Positions 22,921 through 31,479 of a DNA stretch of 43,165 bases are shown piece after piece. The translations under genes were made by a program, and so were the position numbers. The stretch lies in NCBI GenBank assembly GCA_025210805.1, contig JAOAQX010000025.1, forward strand, positions 1 to 43,165, written 5' to 3'. Source of the DNA: Flavobacteriales bacterium (GTDB taxonomy: Bacteria > Bacteroidota > Bacteroidia > Flavobacteriales > CAJXXR01). Within the stretch, counting starts at the first letter, position 1. Every line of letters begins with the position of its first letter. Under the pieces are notes generated by a model. It had not been told where the DNA came from. It worked only from the letters and a program-made list of their open reading frames with translations, and ran no database searches.

Positions 22921-24183
22921 ATGTTGGATCAAGAAGAGAATACCCGATTCATTAGTTTGGGAATTAGCCATTGGAAATCTCCATTAAAAATTAGAGAGAA
23001 GTTTTCTTTTAGCTCCGAACGTTTGGATTGGATGCATAAAGAAGCAAAAGCGCAAGGCGTTTCCTCTTTTTTTGTTATTGACACCTGTAATAGAACACAA
23101 GTTTTTGCTCGTTTTCATGATATAGAATTTCTGAAAGAAATTTTTATAAAGGGAACAGAAACTTGCCCTACTTTGTTTAATCATTATGGTTTTGTTCACG
23201 AAGGAAAAAGAGCGGTAGATCATCTTTTTGCTTTGTGTATGGGCTTAGATTCTATGATTCTAGGAGATTTGCAAATCATCAATCAAGTAAAAACGGGTAT
23301 TAAGTATTCTACGGCATATCAGTTAGTAGATAATGTGACACATCGTTTGATGCAATATGTTTTGCAATGTTATAAATCAGTAAGTACAGATACCGATATT
23401 AGCAATGGTCCAGCCTCTATTGCACACGCAGCGGTTTTGTATATCAAACAAAGATTCAACAATCTCGAGGATAAAAAAATACTCCTTTATGGATTAGGAG
23501 AAATGGGAGACACAGCCGTAAAAAACCTCATTGAAAATTATCGAGTAGGAGAGGTTACTTTAATGAATAGAACCTTCGAAAAGGCTGAGAAATTGGCTAA
23601 AGAACTCAACGTTTTGGCTTGTCCTGTAGAATGCTTGAAAGAAAAACTTCAAAGTTCTGATATTATCATTGTAGCTACAGGTGCGGATACTTATACCGTG
23701 AAAGAATCACACTTTGATGAGGTAGATACACACCAAAGAGTGATATTGGATTTGGCAGTTCCTAGAAATGTGGATATTGCTCTAGAAAATCACCCAACAG
23801 TAGATTTGGTAGAAATGGACGAACTTCAGAAAATTCAAGATCAGACTTTGGATTTAAGAAGAAAAAATATTCCAAAAGTAAAAACCATTATCAATCTTCA
23901 TGAAATGGAATTTTATGATTGGATGAAAATGCGTGAGATTTTTCCATTGATTGGAAATTTCAGAAAAAAGATGGAGAATCTGCGAACCAGTGAATTGGAA
24001 AAGCAAAAATTTAAATTCACAGAAAATGAACTTGAAAAAGCCGATGTTTTTTCAAAATTTGTGATGAACAAAGTAATGAACCAAACCATTGAATATATCA
24101 AAAACAGATATCGAAAAAATGACGATATCATAGAGATTGTCAATGAGATGTTTCAATTAAAAGATCCCAATAAAATTCAATAA
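22921..24183 (+). CDS. hemA: Glutamyl-tRNA reductase
   Basis: 420 residues. The catalytic Cys56 lies in VIDTCNRTQVFARF. ALCMGLDSMILGDLQIINQV matches the family block with Asp in place of the usual Glu in G-E-x-Q-I. The NADPH-binding fold has LLYGLGEMGDTAVKNL, then IVATGADTYTV and VILDLAVPRNVD. A C-terminal helical dimerisation domain ends the chain. It reduces glutamyl-tRNA to glutamate-1-semialdehyde, the first committed step of tetrapyrrole synthesis in the C5 pathway. It lies 1 bp before hemC; hemB and hemL are not in the window. Confidence 0.96.
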   Translation: MLDQEENTRFISLGISHWKSPLKIREKFSFSSERLDWMHKEAKAQGVSSFFVIDTCNRTQVFARFHDIEFLKEIFIKGTETCPTLFNHYGFVHEGKRAVDHLFALCMGLDSMILGDLQIINQVKTGIKYSTAYQLVDNVTHRLMQYVLQCYKSVSTDTDISNGPASIAHAAVLYIKQRFNNLEDKKILLYGLGEMGDTAVKNLIENYRVGEVTLMNRTFEKAEKLAKELNVLACPVECLKEKLQSSDIIIVATGADTYTVKESHFDEVDTHQRVILDLAVPRNVDIALENHPTVDLVEMDELQKIQDQTLDLRRKNIPKVKTIINLHEMEFYDWMKMREIFPLIGNFRKKMENLRTSELEKQKFKFTENELEKADVFSKFVMNKVMNQTIEYIKNRYRKNDDIIEIVNEMFQLKDPNKIQ

Positions 24184-24184
24184 A

Positions 24185-25099
24185 ATGACTTGGAAACTAG
24201 GAACTAGAAAAAGTAAATTGGCATTATGGCAAAGTGAATTGGTGAAAAGTCAATTAGCAGAATTGGGGCAAGAATGTGAATTAGTAGAAATATTATCTGA
24301 AGGCGATAAAGTATTAGATACCCCGCTTCCGCTAATGGGAGGGAAAGGTGTTTTTACCAAAGCATTGGATGATGCTTTGCTCTCTGGAGCAATCGATTTT
24401 GCGGTTCATTCTCTAAAAGATGTGCCTACTCGTTTACCCGAAGGAATCCAAATGGCAGCCATACTCAAAAGAGCCAGTTGGGAAGATGTTTTGGTGGTAA
24501 GAAAAGATTTAAAATTCATGGAAGAAGATCGAGAAATGGTCATAGCAACCAGTTCTCTTAGAAGACAAACCCAATGGAAAAGTCGTTATCCAAATACCAA
24601 AGTAGTCGATATCCGAGGGAATGTCCAAACAAGAATTGCAAAGCTAAGAGCCAGTAATTGGGATGGAGCTATTTTTGCCGCTGCTGGGCTAGAACGTATG
24701 GATTTAGACCATGAAATAGCAATGAGATTAGACTGGATGCTTCCTGCACCAGGACAAGGAGCTATTGCCATAGTTTGCAGAGAAAATGATACCGAAATTC
24801 TATCTAAACTCCAAAAATTACATCACCCAGAAACCGCCAATAATGTACTGTCTGAAAGACAATATCTTCATGTACTCAACGGTGGGTGTTCTGCCCCAAT
24901 AGGAGCAAGAGCACGAGTGGAGAATGGAAAAACAATCCTTTCTACAGTGTTGATTGATGTGGAAACAGGAAAGGAAATTCGTCATGAAATTGAAGCTGAT
25001 TTCTCGCCAAACGAATTGCATTTAGGAAAAGAAGCCGCCAGTTTATCTCTCAAAGAAGGCGCACAAGCCATTATTGATAAACTTACTTCAAAACGCTAA
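24185..25099 (+). CDS. hemC: Hydroxymethylbilane synthase (porphobilinogen deaminase)
   Basis: 304 residues. Recognised by LGTRKSKLALWQSE, VHSLKDVPT with catalytic Asp79, IATSSLRRQTQ, VVDIRGNVQTRIAKL, and Cys235 in HVLNGGCSAPIGA, which carries the dipyrromethane cofactor. It joins four porphobilinogen molecules to hydroxymethylbilane. It starts 1 bp after the hemA stop and its stop is 6 bp before the hemD start, so hemA-hemC-hemD-hemE are one unit. Confidence 0.97.
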   Translation: MTWKLGTRKSKLALWQSELVKSQLAELGQECELVEILSEGDKVLDTPLPLMGGKGVFTKALDDALLSGAIDFAVHSLKDVPTRLPEGIQMAAILKRASWEDVLVVRKDLKFMEEDREMVIATSSLRRQTQWKSRYPNTKVVDIRGNVQTRIAKLRASNWDGAIFAAAGLERMDLDHEIAMRLDWMLPAPGQGAIAIVCRENDTEILSKLQKLHHPETANNVLSERQYLHVLNGGCSAPIGARARVENGKTILSTVLIDVETGKEIRHEIEADFSPNELHLGKEAASLSLKEGAQAIIDKLTSKR

Positions 25100-25105
25100 C
25101 AGTTT

Positions 25106-25765
25106 TTGAGAGCATTGTTCACATATTGCTTAGATCAAAATTTGATAACGGATATCAATTTATCAATTGATTCTCATGATTTTATCAAAATAATTTTTGA
25201 GAATGTTCAAAATTTAAGGATTCAATCCTTTGAAAATGTAGTTATTACCAGTGTTCAGGCTGCCAGTTGGTTAATGAGGTCTAATATTGAAATTCAAGGA
25301 ATGATTTTTACCAATTCTGAAAAGTCTCAAAGATTACTAGCAGAAAAGTTTAGGGATATTGTTTTGTCAAAATCAGTTTATGCAGACGATTTGGCGGCGG
25401 AAATTTTAAAATACCCTGTTCAAGAAGTGATTCATCTAACGGGAAATCTTGGACTTAGGAATATGGAAAAATCCTTGGAAAAAAGTCCTGTTGTTTACCA
25501 TCGCAAAGAGGTGTATTTTACAGAATTAAACCCGAAAAAATTCCCCTATAATTTTGATTATATTCTAGTAGCAAGTCCCAGCCAAGTAAAAAGTTTTTTT
25601 GAATTGAATGAGGATACGCCTTCTAGCCAGTATATTTGCATCGGAAAAACCACAAAGGAAGCACTTTTGCGTTTTTCGATTCCAGACTCAAGAGTAATTT
25701 TGAGTCCAAAACCTACCAAACAAGCGATGCTTGATTGTTTAAAAGAAAGAACAAAGAAAATATGA
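25106..25765 (+). CDS. hemD: Uroporphyrinogen-III synthase, TTG start
   Basis: 219 residues. Sequence conservation is low, as usual for HemD, but the fold-level blocks are there: VVITSVQAASWLMRS in the first lobe, LSKSVYADDLAAEIL, IHLTGNLGLRNMEKSL, VYFTELNPKKFPYNFDYILVASPSQVKSFF, and SSQYICIGKTTKEAL near the end. It cyclises hydroxymethylbilane to uroporphyrinogen III. An in-frame TAA (25097-25099, the hemC stop) closes the frame upstream and the first ATG would remove about a third of the protein, so TTG at 25106 is the start. Its stop overlaps the hemE ATG. Position between hemC and hemE makes the assignment firm. Confidence 0.88.
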   Translation: MRALFTYCLDQNLITDINLSIDSHDFIKIIFENVQNLRIQSFENVVITSVQAASWLMRSNIEIQGMIFTNSEKSQRLLAEKFRDIVLSKSVYADDLAAEILKYPVQEVIHLTGNLGLRNMEKSLEKSPVVYHRKEVYFTELNPKKFPYNFDYILVASPSQVKSFFELNEDTPSSQYICIGKTTKEALLRFSIPDSRVILSPKPTKQAMLDCLKERTKKI

Positions 25766-26793
25766 ATTTTCCCCCTTTAAAAAACGACCTTTTTTTAAGA
25801 GCATTAAAAGGTGAAGAAGTAGAAAGAGCTCCCGTGTGGATGATGCGTCAAGCAGGTAGGTTTTTACCTGATTATCGTGTTTTAAGAGAGAAATATACCT
25901 TTTTTGAGCGTTGTAAAACACCTGAGTTGGTTTCAGAAATAACCACCATGCCTATTTGGCAAGTGGGAACCGATGCAGCCATTTTATTTTCGGATATTTT
26001 GGTGGTACCAGAAGCTTTAGGTTTGGAAGTTCAAATGATTCCAGGCCAAGGACCTTTTCTACCCAAAACAATCAATTCACTAGAAGATGCCGAAGCACTA
26101 GTTATCCCAGATGTTCATGAAGCATTAGGTTATGTAATGGACGGAATCAAGCAAACAAGAATGGATCTCAAAGGAGAGGTTCCTTTGATTGGTTTTGCAG
26201 GAGCACCTTTTACCATTCTTTGTTATATGGTACAAGGAAAGGGTTCCAAAGATTTTTCTCAGGCTAAGTCTTTTTGCTTTAACAATCCTGAAGCAGCTCA
26301 TGTATTATTACAAAAAATAACAGAGACAACCATTGCTTATATGGAAGCTCAAGTAGAAGCAGGAGCTCAAGCTTTCCAACTTTTTGATTCTTGGGCAGGA
26401 CTTTTGAGCAAAGATGCTTTTATGGAATTTGCCTACCCATACATCAAACAGATTATGGCAAAATGCACCGTTCCGAATATTATTTTTGCCAAAGGAGCGT
26501 GGTATGCACTTAAAGAAATGGCTGAACTCAATGTAAATGGAGTAGGAATCGATTGGGCATGTTCACCAGCTTACGCAAGAGAGCAAGTAGGAGATAAAAT
26601 CACGCTTCAAGGAAATTTTGATCCTTCTATGCTTCATGCACCAATCCCTACGATTGAAAAAGAAACGAAGAAAATGCTTAAAGCCTTTGGAAAACAGAAT
26701 TATATTGTAAATCTTGGGCATGGGATTTTACCTACTGTACCCGTAGAAAATGCCAAAGCATTTATCAACACAATTAAGACTTTTGAGTATTAG
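25762..26793 (+). CDS. hemE: Uroporphyrinogen decarboxylase
   Basis: 343 residues from the ATG at 25762, which overlaps the hemD stop (ATGA); a longer frame from 25735 exists but would overlap hemD by 31 bp. Family signatures are intact: PVWMMRQAGRFLPDYR near the N-terminus, GTDAAILFSDILV, IGFAGAPFTILCYM, FDSWAG and LGHGILPTVPVENAKAF at the C-terminus. It converts uroporphyrinogen III to coproporphyrinogen III in the cytoplasm. Last gene of the operon, followed by a strong terminator at 26822. Confidence 0.97.
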   Translation: MNFPPLKNDLFLRALKGEEVERAPVWMMRQAGRFLPDYRVLREKYTFFERCKTPELVSEITTMPIWQVGTDAAILFSDILVVPEALGLEVQMIPGQGPFLPKTINSLEDAEALVIPDVHEALGYVMDGIKQTRMDLKGEVPLIGFAGAPFTILCYMVQGKGSKDFSQAKSFCFNNPEAAHVLLQKITETTIAYMEAQVEAGAQAFQLFDSWAGLLSKDAFMEFAYPYIKQIMAKCTVPNIIFAKGAWYALKEMAELNVNGVGIDWACSPAYAREQVGDKITLQGNFDPSMLHAPIPTIEKETKKMLKAFGKQNYIVNLGHGILPTVPVENAKAFINTIKTFEY

Positions 26794-26821
26794 TATTCAA
26801 ATAATTCTATTGTAAAAAAAG

Positions 26822-26851
26822 AGCATTTCAATTAGTTGAAATGCTTTTTTT
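26822..26851 (+). terminator. Terminator of the hem operon
   Basis: A perfect 10-bp stem AGCATTTCAA / TTGAAATGCT with loop TTAG, ending in seven T. The A-run on its left could also serve the minus-strand galE transcript. Confidence 0.88.
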
Positions 26852-26874
26852 ATTAGCTATTTGTTGGACAGTTG

Positions 26875-27043
26875 TTAACGAGTAAATTTGTAAAAGAAAT
26901 GTTTTAAAGTGTACTGTGGTTCATAATCGAGCAATTTCTTCTGTCTTATCGCTACATCCACTATCTCATACCCAAATATCATGAGAAGTTTTTCAAATCT
27001 TTTTAATATTGTGGATGAGAATTTATGCTAAAATTTTTGTCAT
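26875..27043 (-). pseudogene. Short remnant or small gene behind galE
   Basis: Minus strand, 20 bp after the galE stop: ATG at 27043 starts MTKILA then a stop. Shifting frame, an open stretch runs from about 27025 to the TAA at 26875, including FEKLLMIFGYEIVDV and YEPQYTLKHFFYKFTR. If only the internal ATG (26982) is used, the product is 35 residues. The GYEI...Y-x-L pattern recalls the N-terminal segments of some FkbM-type methyltransferases of surface-glycan clusters, with the catalytic domain lost. Both the frameshift and the relationship are inference; the reading frame simply looks more protein-like than chance. Confidence 0.35.
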
Positions 27044-27063
27044 AGTGGTAAAGAATATTCTGA

Positions 27064-28071
27064 TTATAAATTCTTTTGCCAATTCCAAGCATCTTTAACG
27101 GCTGTTTCGATACTTTTTTTAGCTTTCCATCCTAAAACATTATTAGCAATGCTGGTGTCTGCCCAAATTTTTTCGATATCACCAGTTCTTCTTGGTGCAA
27201 TTTTATAAGAGAGTTTTTGTTGAGATACTTTTTCAAATAATTCAACCATTTCTAAAACAGAGTTTCCGTTTCCTGTACCGATATTAAAAAAGTCTATAGA
27301 AGTTTCAGGATGTTCTTCCATATATTCTAAAGCTCTTATATGTGCATCCGCAAGATCTAAAACATGAATAAAATCTCTAATGCAAGTTCCATCTGGAGTA
27401 TTATAATCATTACCAAAAATGGAAAGTTCTTTTCGGATACCCGCACCTGTTTGTGTGATATAAGGAAGTAAGTTATTAGGAATTCCTTTTGGCAATTCTC
27501 CAATCAAACCACTTGGATGAGCTCCAATAGGATTAAAATACCTTAAAGCGATACTTTGAAATTTTTTATTTTTAGCTTCCGATAGGAGTAATTCTTCTCC
27601 CACTTGTTTGGTGTATCCATAAGGAGACTCGGCATGTTGTATAGGACTTTTTTCTGTTACTGGAAGTATATTAGGTTGACCATAGACTGTACAACTTGAT
27701 GAAAATACAAGTTTTCCACAGTTCATTTTTCCTAAATTGAGAATCAGTTGACTAAGGCTTCCGATATTATTTTGATAGTATTGTGCAGGCTTTTCCACAG
27801 ATTCTCCCACGGCCTTATAAGCCGCAAAGTGAATAACTCCATCAATACTTCCAAAGTTATCAACAACCTGTTGATAACTTTTTTGTTGCGTACAATCTAA
27901 CTGTAAAAAAGGAATATCACTTCCACATATTTTATTAATCCTATCTAGGATAAAAGGCTCAGAATTGCTCAAATTATCCATAATTATTGGTGAATATCCA
28001 GATTCAAATAATCTTACAACGGTGTGAGAGCCAATATAACCAGCACCCCCAGTTACTAATATTTTTTTCAT
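27064..28071 (-). CDS. galE: UDP-glucose 4-epimerase
   Basis: 335 residues, standard length. It is an extended SDR: NAD-binding ILVTGGAGYIGSHT at the N-terminus, DGVIHFAAYKAVGESV, LVFSSSCTVYG with the catalytic Ser/Thr region, YGYTKQVGEELL with the Tyr-x-x-x-Lys pair, RYFNPIGAHPSG and GTCIRDFIHVLDLADAH. It interconverts UDP-glucose and UDP-galactose for cell-surface sugars. Single gene, divergent from ssb. Confidence 0.95.
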   Translation of the reverse strand: MKKILVTGGAGYIGSHTVVRLFESGYSPIIMDNLSNSEPFILDRINKICGSDIPFLQLDCTQQKSYQQVVDNFGSIDGVIHFAAYKAVGESVEKPAQYYQNNIGSLSQLILNLGKMNCGKLVFSSSCTVYGQPNILPVTEKSPIQHAESPYGYTKQVGEELLLSEAKNKKFQSIALRYFNPIGAHPSGLIGELPKGIPNNLLPYITQTGAGIRKELSIFGNDYNTPDGTCIRDFIHVLDLADAHIRALEYMEEHPETSIDFFNIGTGNGNSVLEMVELFEKVSQQKLSYKIAPRRTGDIEKIWADTSIANNVLGWKAKKSIETAVKDAWNWQKNL

Positions 28072-28168
28072 GTTTCAAATTTAAAATAAATTGTCAAGTA
28101 TGGACAGATTTCTTGAAAATTGAAGGAATAAAAAACAAACCAAAATTCTGTTGTTATTACCTATATCC

Positions 28169-28197
28169 TTTGTTCTTATATATTTATGTTAAATTTG
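28169..28197 (+). promoter_or_regulatory. Promoter of ssb-gldE-gldD
   Basis: TTTG at 28169-28172 and TAAATTTG at 28190-28197 are perfect Bacteroidetes -33 and -7 boxes, 17 nt apart, with the ssb ATG 36 bp downstream. This is the best promoter match in the window. Confidence 0.65.
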
Positions 28198-28233
28198 ATT
28201 TAATCAGAATATAAATTTAAAAAAATAACTGTT

Positions 28234-28632
28234 ATGGCAAATTCGGTAAATAAAGTAATATTAATTGGAAGAGTAGGGAGAGACCCAGAAATTAAAACAC
28301 TTGAAAATGGTGTGAAATTAGGTCGTTTTTCTTTAGCTACTACAGAGATTTACAAAAACAAAGACGGATCAAAAAGCGAACACACAGAGTGGCACCAGAT
28401 TATTGTTTGGCGTGGAATGGCAAATTTGGCAGATTTAATTGTAGAAAAAGGAGCACTTTTTTATGTTGAAGGGAGAATTCGGTCTCGCTCTTGGGAAGAT
28501 CCTACAACAAATGATAAGAAATATTCTTTTGAAATTGTCGCAGATGAATTACATTTGTTAAGTCGAAGTCAAAAGGCACTTGAAAATGATAACAGTACAC
28601 AGTACAAAGAATCTGACGAGTCGCCTTTATAG
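28234..28632 (+). CDS. ssb: Single-stranded DNA-binding protein
   Basis: 132 residues. The OB-fold (about 1-110) is clear: VNKVILIGRVGRDPEIKTLE, GRFSLATTEIY, EHTEWHQIIVWRGMANLADL, KGALFYVEGRIRSRSW. A short acidic tail follows, ending SDESPL. Bacterial SSB tails normally end in a Pro-Phe used to recruit repair proteins; here the last residue is Leu. It coats single-stranded DNA in replication and repair. It begins the run with gldE (19 bp gap) and gldD, an order I know from other flavobacteria. Confidence 0.95.
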   Translation: MANSVNKVILIGRVGRDPEIKTLENGVKLGRFSLATTEIYKNKDGSKSEHTEWHQIIVWRGMANLADLIVEKGALFYVEGRIRSRSWEDPTTNDKKYSFEIVADELHLLSRSQKALENDNSTQYKESDESPL

Positions 28633-28651
28633 TTGAACGAAAACTTAATTT

Positions 28652-29971
28652 GTGGAGCCAGAACCCCCAGCCTTATTAAATGAAATAATTATTCAATCTC
28701 TCTTCAATCCTTTTGATTGGAGTTGGGTGTATATGGGAATACTAATCGTTTTTTTACTCCTTTGTTCTGCTCTTATTTCAGGTTCTGAAGTTGCTTTTTT
28801 CTCTTTGAAAAAAGATGACGAAGTTCTTGAGGATAATGATATCTTAAAATCACTTATTCATCACCCAGAGCAGCTACTTGCTACAATCCTTATTGTTAAC
28901 AATATTGTAAATATAGCAATTGTTATTATCACAGAGGTTTTCTTGAGTAATCTAATCAATTTTCAATACTTTGATCAAGAACACCAAACAGTTGTAGAGT
29001 TTTTGATTAAAGTGGCTGTTGCCACTTCATTTTTATTGCTATTTGGAGAAGTATTACCCAAAGTTTATGCAAATAAACAACCTCAGAAATTTGCCAATAT
29101 GATGACCAAACCGATGTTTTTCTTAAACAAAAGATTGGCACCCATTAGTAAATTAATGTCCAAGGCAACATCAGTAATTGAAGAAAAAAATAACAAATTA
29201 TCTATTTCCGTTAGTGATCTTTCTCAGGCATTGGAAATAACTCAAGAGCAAGGAGAATCACAAAATGAACAAATGATATTGCAAGGAATTGCAAAGTTTG
29301 GAAATACAGATTCTAAGCAAATAATGACCCCAAGAACTCAGGTATTTGCTGTAGATATTCTCACACCATTTGACGAACTTTTGGAGCATATTCTTCAAAG
29401 TGGCTATTCAAGAATTCCCGTATATCAAGAGAAAAAAGATAAGGTAAAAGGAATTATTTATATCAAAGACTTATTGCCGTATTTGCGATATGAGTCAAAT
29501 TTTAGATGGCAAGTACATCTTAGAGAAGCATTTTTTATTACCGAGAATATCAAATTGGATGATTTACTAAGAGAGTTCCAGAAGAGGCGAACGCATATTG
29601 CTGTTGTATCAGATGAGTATGGAGGAATGCACGGAATCGTTACTATGGAAGATATCCTAGAGGAAATTGTAGGTGATATTCGAGATGAAATGGATGATGA
29701 TCGTTTGGAATATCAAAAGATAGATGAAAAGAATTTTATTTTCGAAGGGCAAATTTTTCTAAAGGACTTTTATCGAGCTGTTGATCATGTGAACGAAGAC
29801 GCTTTTGAAGAAAATAAAGGGGATTCAGAAACTCTGGCTGGTTTTGTTTTAGAACAATGTGGTAAATTGCCACAGAAGGACGAAATGATCCATTTTCAAG
29901 ACTATTCTTTCACCATTGTAGCAATAGATGAAAGAAGGATACTCAAACTAAAATTTACACTCAATGATTAA
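28652..29971 (+). CDS. gldE: Gliding-motility protein GldE (CNNM/CorC-type), GTG start
   Basis: 439 residues. It starts at GTG 28652, giving (M)EPEPPALLNE; the in-frame TGA at 28634 excludes a longer form, and an E/D-P-E-P opening is typical of GldE. A DUF21/CNNM membrane domain (about 25-190) has ILIVFLLLCSALISGSEVAF, ILIVNNIVNIAIVIIT and FLLLFGEVLPKVYA. Then come a CBS pair (about 207-335, MTPRTQVFAVDI and TMEDILEEIVGDIRDE) and a CorC/HlyC C-terminal domain. Inner membrane. GldE works with GldD in gliding and T9SS function in Flavobacterium; the CBS and CNNM parts suggest nucleotide or ion sensing. It overlaps gldD by 8 bp. Confidence 0.93.
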   Translation: MEPEPPALLNEIIIQSLFNPFDWSWVYMGILIVFLLLCSALISGSEVAFFSLKKDDEVLEDNDILKSLIHHPEQLLATILIVNNIVNIAIVIITEVFLSNLINFQYFDQEHQTVVEFLIKVAVATSFLLLFGEVLPKVYANKQPQKFANMMTKPMFFLNKRLAPISKLMSKATSVIEEKNNKLSISVSDLSQALEITQEQGESQNEQMILQGIAKFGNTDSKQIMTPRTQVFAVDILTPFDELLEHILQSGYSRIPVYQEKKDKVKGIIYIKDLLPYLRYESNFRWQVHLREAFFITENIKLDDLLREFQKRRTHIAVVSDEYGGMHGIVTMEDILEEIVGDIRDEMDDDRLEYQKIDEKNFIFEGQIFLKDFYRAVDHVNEDAFEENKGDSETLAGFVLEQCGKLPQKDEMIHFQDYSFTIVAIDERRILKLKFTLND

Positions 29972-30533
29972 AAGACTGCTTGCATTTTTTTTTATGACAA
30001 TCGTGATGGTTTCATGTTCAGAAGATTTTCAACCAAAGCCAAAAGGATATTTTAGGATTGAACCTCTCAAGAAAAATGAAAGAAAATTTGATGTTCCACC
30101 TTTGCCATTAACTTTTAGTTTTCCAGATTATTTTAAAATAAAATGGAAAGATGTCAATCAGTTTAACTTAACAAGTCCATATTATAGTACAACAATTCAT
30201 TGTACCTATATGCCTGTTCAAAAAGGAAATTTTGAAGAAAATCTTACAGAATCTATCAAACTAACTTTAGGACATATTAAACGTGCCGCAGGAATGGATG
30301 AAAAAATCATAGAAGATTTTGAAAAGAAAAAATACGGAATACGTTATAAAATCCTTGGAGAAGTTGCTTCGCCGATTCAATTTGTTGTGACCGATAGTTT
30401 TAATCATATTTTTAGGGCATCATTGTATTATGATTTAACTCCAAATGTGGATTCATTAAGGCCTATCTATAATGAAGTGGAGAAAGATGTTGAACAGATT
30501 TTATCTACCTTAGAATGGAGAGATCCGTCTTAA
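29964..30533 (+). CDS. gldD: Gliding-motility lipoprotein GldD
   Basis: 189 residues. It is a lipoprotein signal with a lipobox at MVSC (Cys18). The mature part opens QPKPKGYFRIEPLKKNE, then LPLTFSFPDYFKIKW and SPYYSTTIHCTYMPV, which I recognise as GldD. It is needed for gliding and is thought to support the type IX secretion machine; the precise role is open. It overlaps gldE by 8 bp upstream and the next gene by 19 bp downstream, so all are co-translated. Confidence 0.92.
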   Translation: MIKRLLAFFFMTIVMVSCSEDFQPKPKGYFRIEPLKKNERKFDVPPLPLTFSFPDYFKIKWKDVNQFNLTSPYYSTTIHCTYMPVQKGNFEENLTESIKLTLGHIKRAAGMDEKIIEDFEKKKYGIRYKILGEVASPIQFVVTDSFNHIFRASLYYDLTPNVDSLRPIYNEVEKDVEQILSTLEWRDPS

Positions 30534-30934
30534 ATAAACCCTTACCAGAGCATCTTGTATTATATGATGGAAACTGTGGTTTATGTGATCGATCCATCCA
30601 AAAAATCATCCTTGCCGACCAAAAAAAGATATTTTTTTTCGCCAGTTTACAATCTCCCTTAGGGAAAAGTCTCGTAGAACAATTGCATTTGGGACAAATA
30701 GATAGTGTAGTATATGTTTCTTTTGGGCAAAAAGCATGGGTGAAGTCTGAAGCATTTTTTAAAATCATCAAAAAATTGCCGAAATATAAATGGCTAAATA
30801 TTTTCACTTTTATTCCTAAGAAATGGGCGAATTTTCTTTATGATTATATTGCCAAAAACAGAATTAAATGGTTTGGTAATAGTGAACAATGTCTTTGGAA
30901 AACACCCGAAATTTCTAAACGTTTTTTAGATTAA
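30515..30934 (+). CDS. DUF393 (DCC-family) thiol-disulfide protein
   Basis: 139 residues. The family signature LVLYDGNCGLCDRSIQ lies at the N-terminus with Cys21 and Cys24 in a CxxC, followed by FFASLQSPLGKSL, SVVYVSFGQKAWVKSEAF and a C-terminal region with FLYDYIAKNR and WFGNSEQCLW. It has a thioredoxin-like fold and a likely redox role, substrate unknown. Overlaps gldD by 19 bp and its end overlaps the convergent YkgJ-type gene by 4 bp. Confidence 0.9.
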   Translation: MERSVLNKPLPEHLVLYDGNCGLCDRSIQKIILADQKKIFFFASLQSPLGKSLVEQLHLGQIDSVVYVSFGQKAWVKSEAFFKIIKKLPKYKWLNIFTFIPKKWANFLYDYIAKNRIKWFGNSEQCLWKTPEISKRFLD

Positions 30935-31413
30935 ATTTTCCCCTTCAACCTTTCAGTAATCTCTAACACGGCAGGGCAAACCAAAGTGTTTTGCATAGTG
31001 AGCGGTAATATCTGATTCATTTTTCTCTGATTGGTATGCGGATATTCTCTGCAAGCATCAGGGCGTATATCATAAATGAAACAAGTATTATCGTCATTCA
31101 AAAAAGTGCAAGGACTTTGCTGAAGAACATAATCATAATCTTCATCAATTTTTAGATATTGCGCAATAAAATCCTTTGGTTTCTGATTAAAATCTTTAGC
31201 AATCCTTTTAATATCTCTTTCTTTAAAAATTGGACTGGTTGTTTTACAGCAATTTGCACAATCTAAACAGTCTGTTTTTTTGAAAACCTCTTCGTGAGTT
31301 TCTTGAAAAATATGATCTAAGTTTTTGATTTTCTTATTTTTAAGTTTTTTAAAAAACTTCTCGTTTTCCTTTTTTCTTTCTATCGACTCTTTGCGAAATT
31401 CCTCTATGTTCAT
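30931..31413 (-). CDS. YkgJ-type cysteine-cluster protein
   Basis: 160 residues from the ATG at 31413 (MNIEEFRKES); a longer frame reaches 31458 but adds a weak hydrophobic stretch. After a charged helical start, the Cys-rich core has DCLDCANCCKTTSPIF, then SPCTFLNDDNTCFIYD and RPDACREYP. This is the zinc/iron-sulfur chelating family CxxCxxCC(x)nCxx...C (YkgJ), of unknown activity. Convergent with the DUF393 gene and divergent (66 bp) from the BatA-like gene. Confidence 0.88.
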   Translation of the reverse strand: MNIEEFRKESIERKKENEKFFKKLKNKKIKNLDHIFQETHEEVFKKTDCLDCANCCKTTSPIFKERDIKRIAKDFNQKPKDFIAQYLKIDEDYDYVLQQSPCTFLNDDNTCFIYDIRPDACREYPHTNQRKMNQILPLTMQNTLVCPAVLEITERLKGKI

Positions 31414-31479
31414 AATATTTTCTTCAATCCTTTGCAAAAGTATCAATATATCAATCAAAAAAGCTAATTTTGATTTTTG

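Noticed and set aside
24586-24771. Minus-strand open frame within hemC
   Set aside because: It is antisense to conserved hemC motifs.
28076-28083. TAAATTTG on minus as the galE promoter
   Set aside because: It is 4 bp from the galE ATG and has no -33 partner at the right distance; probably chance.
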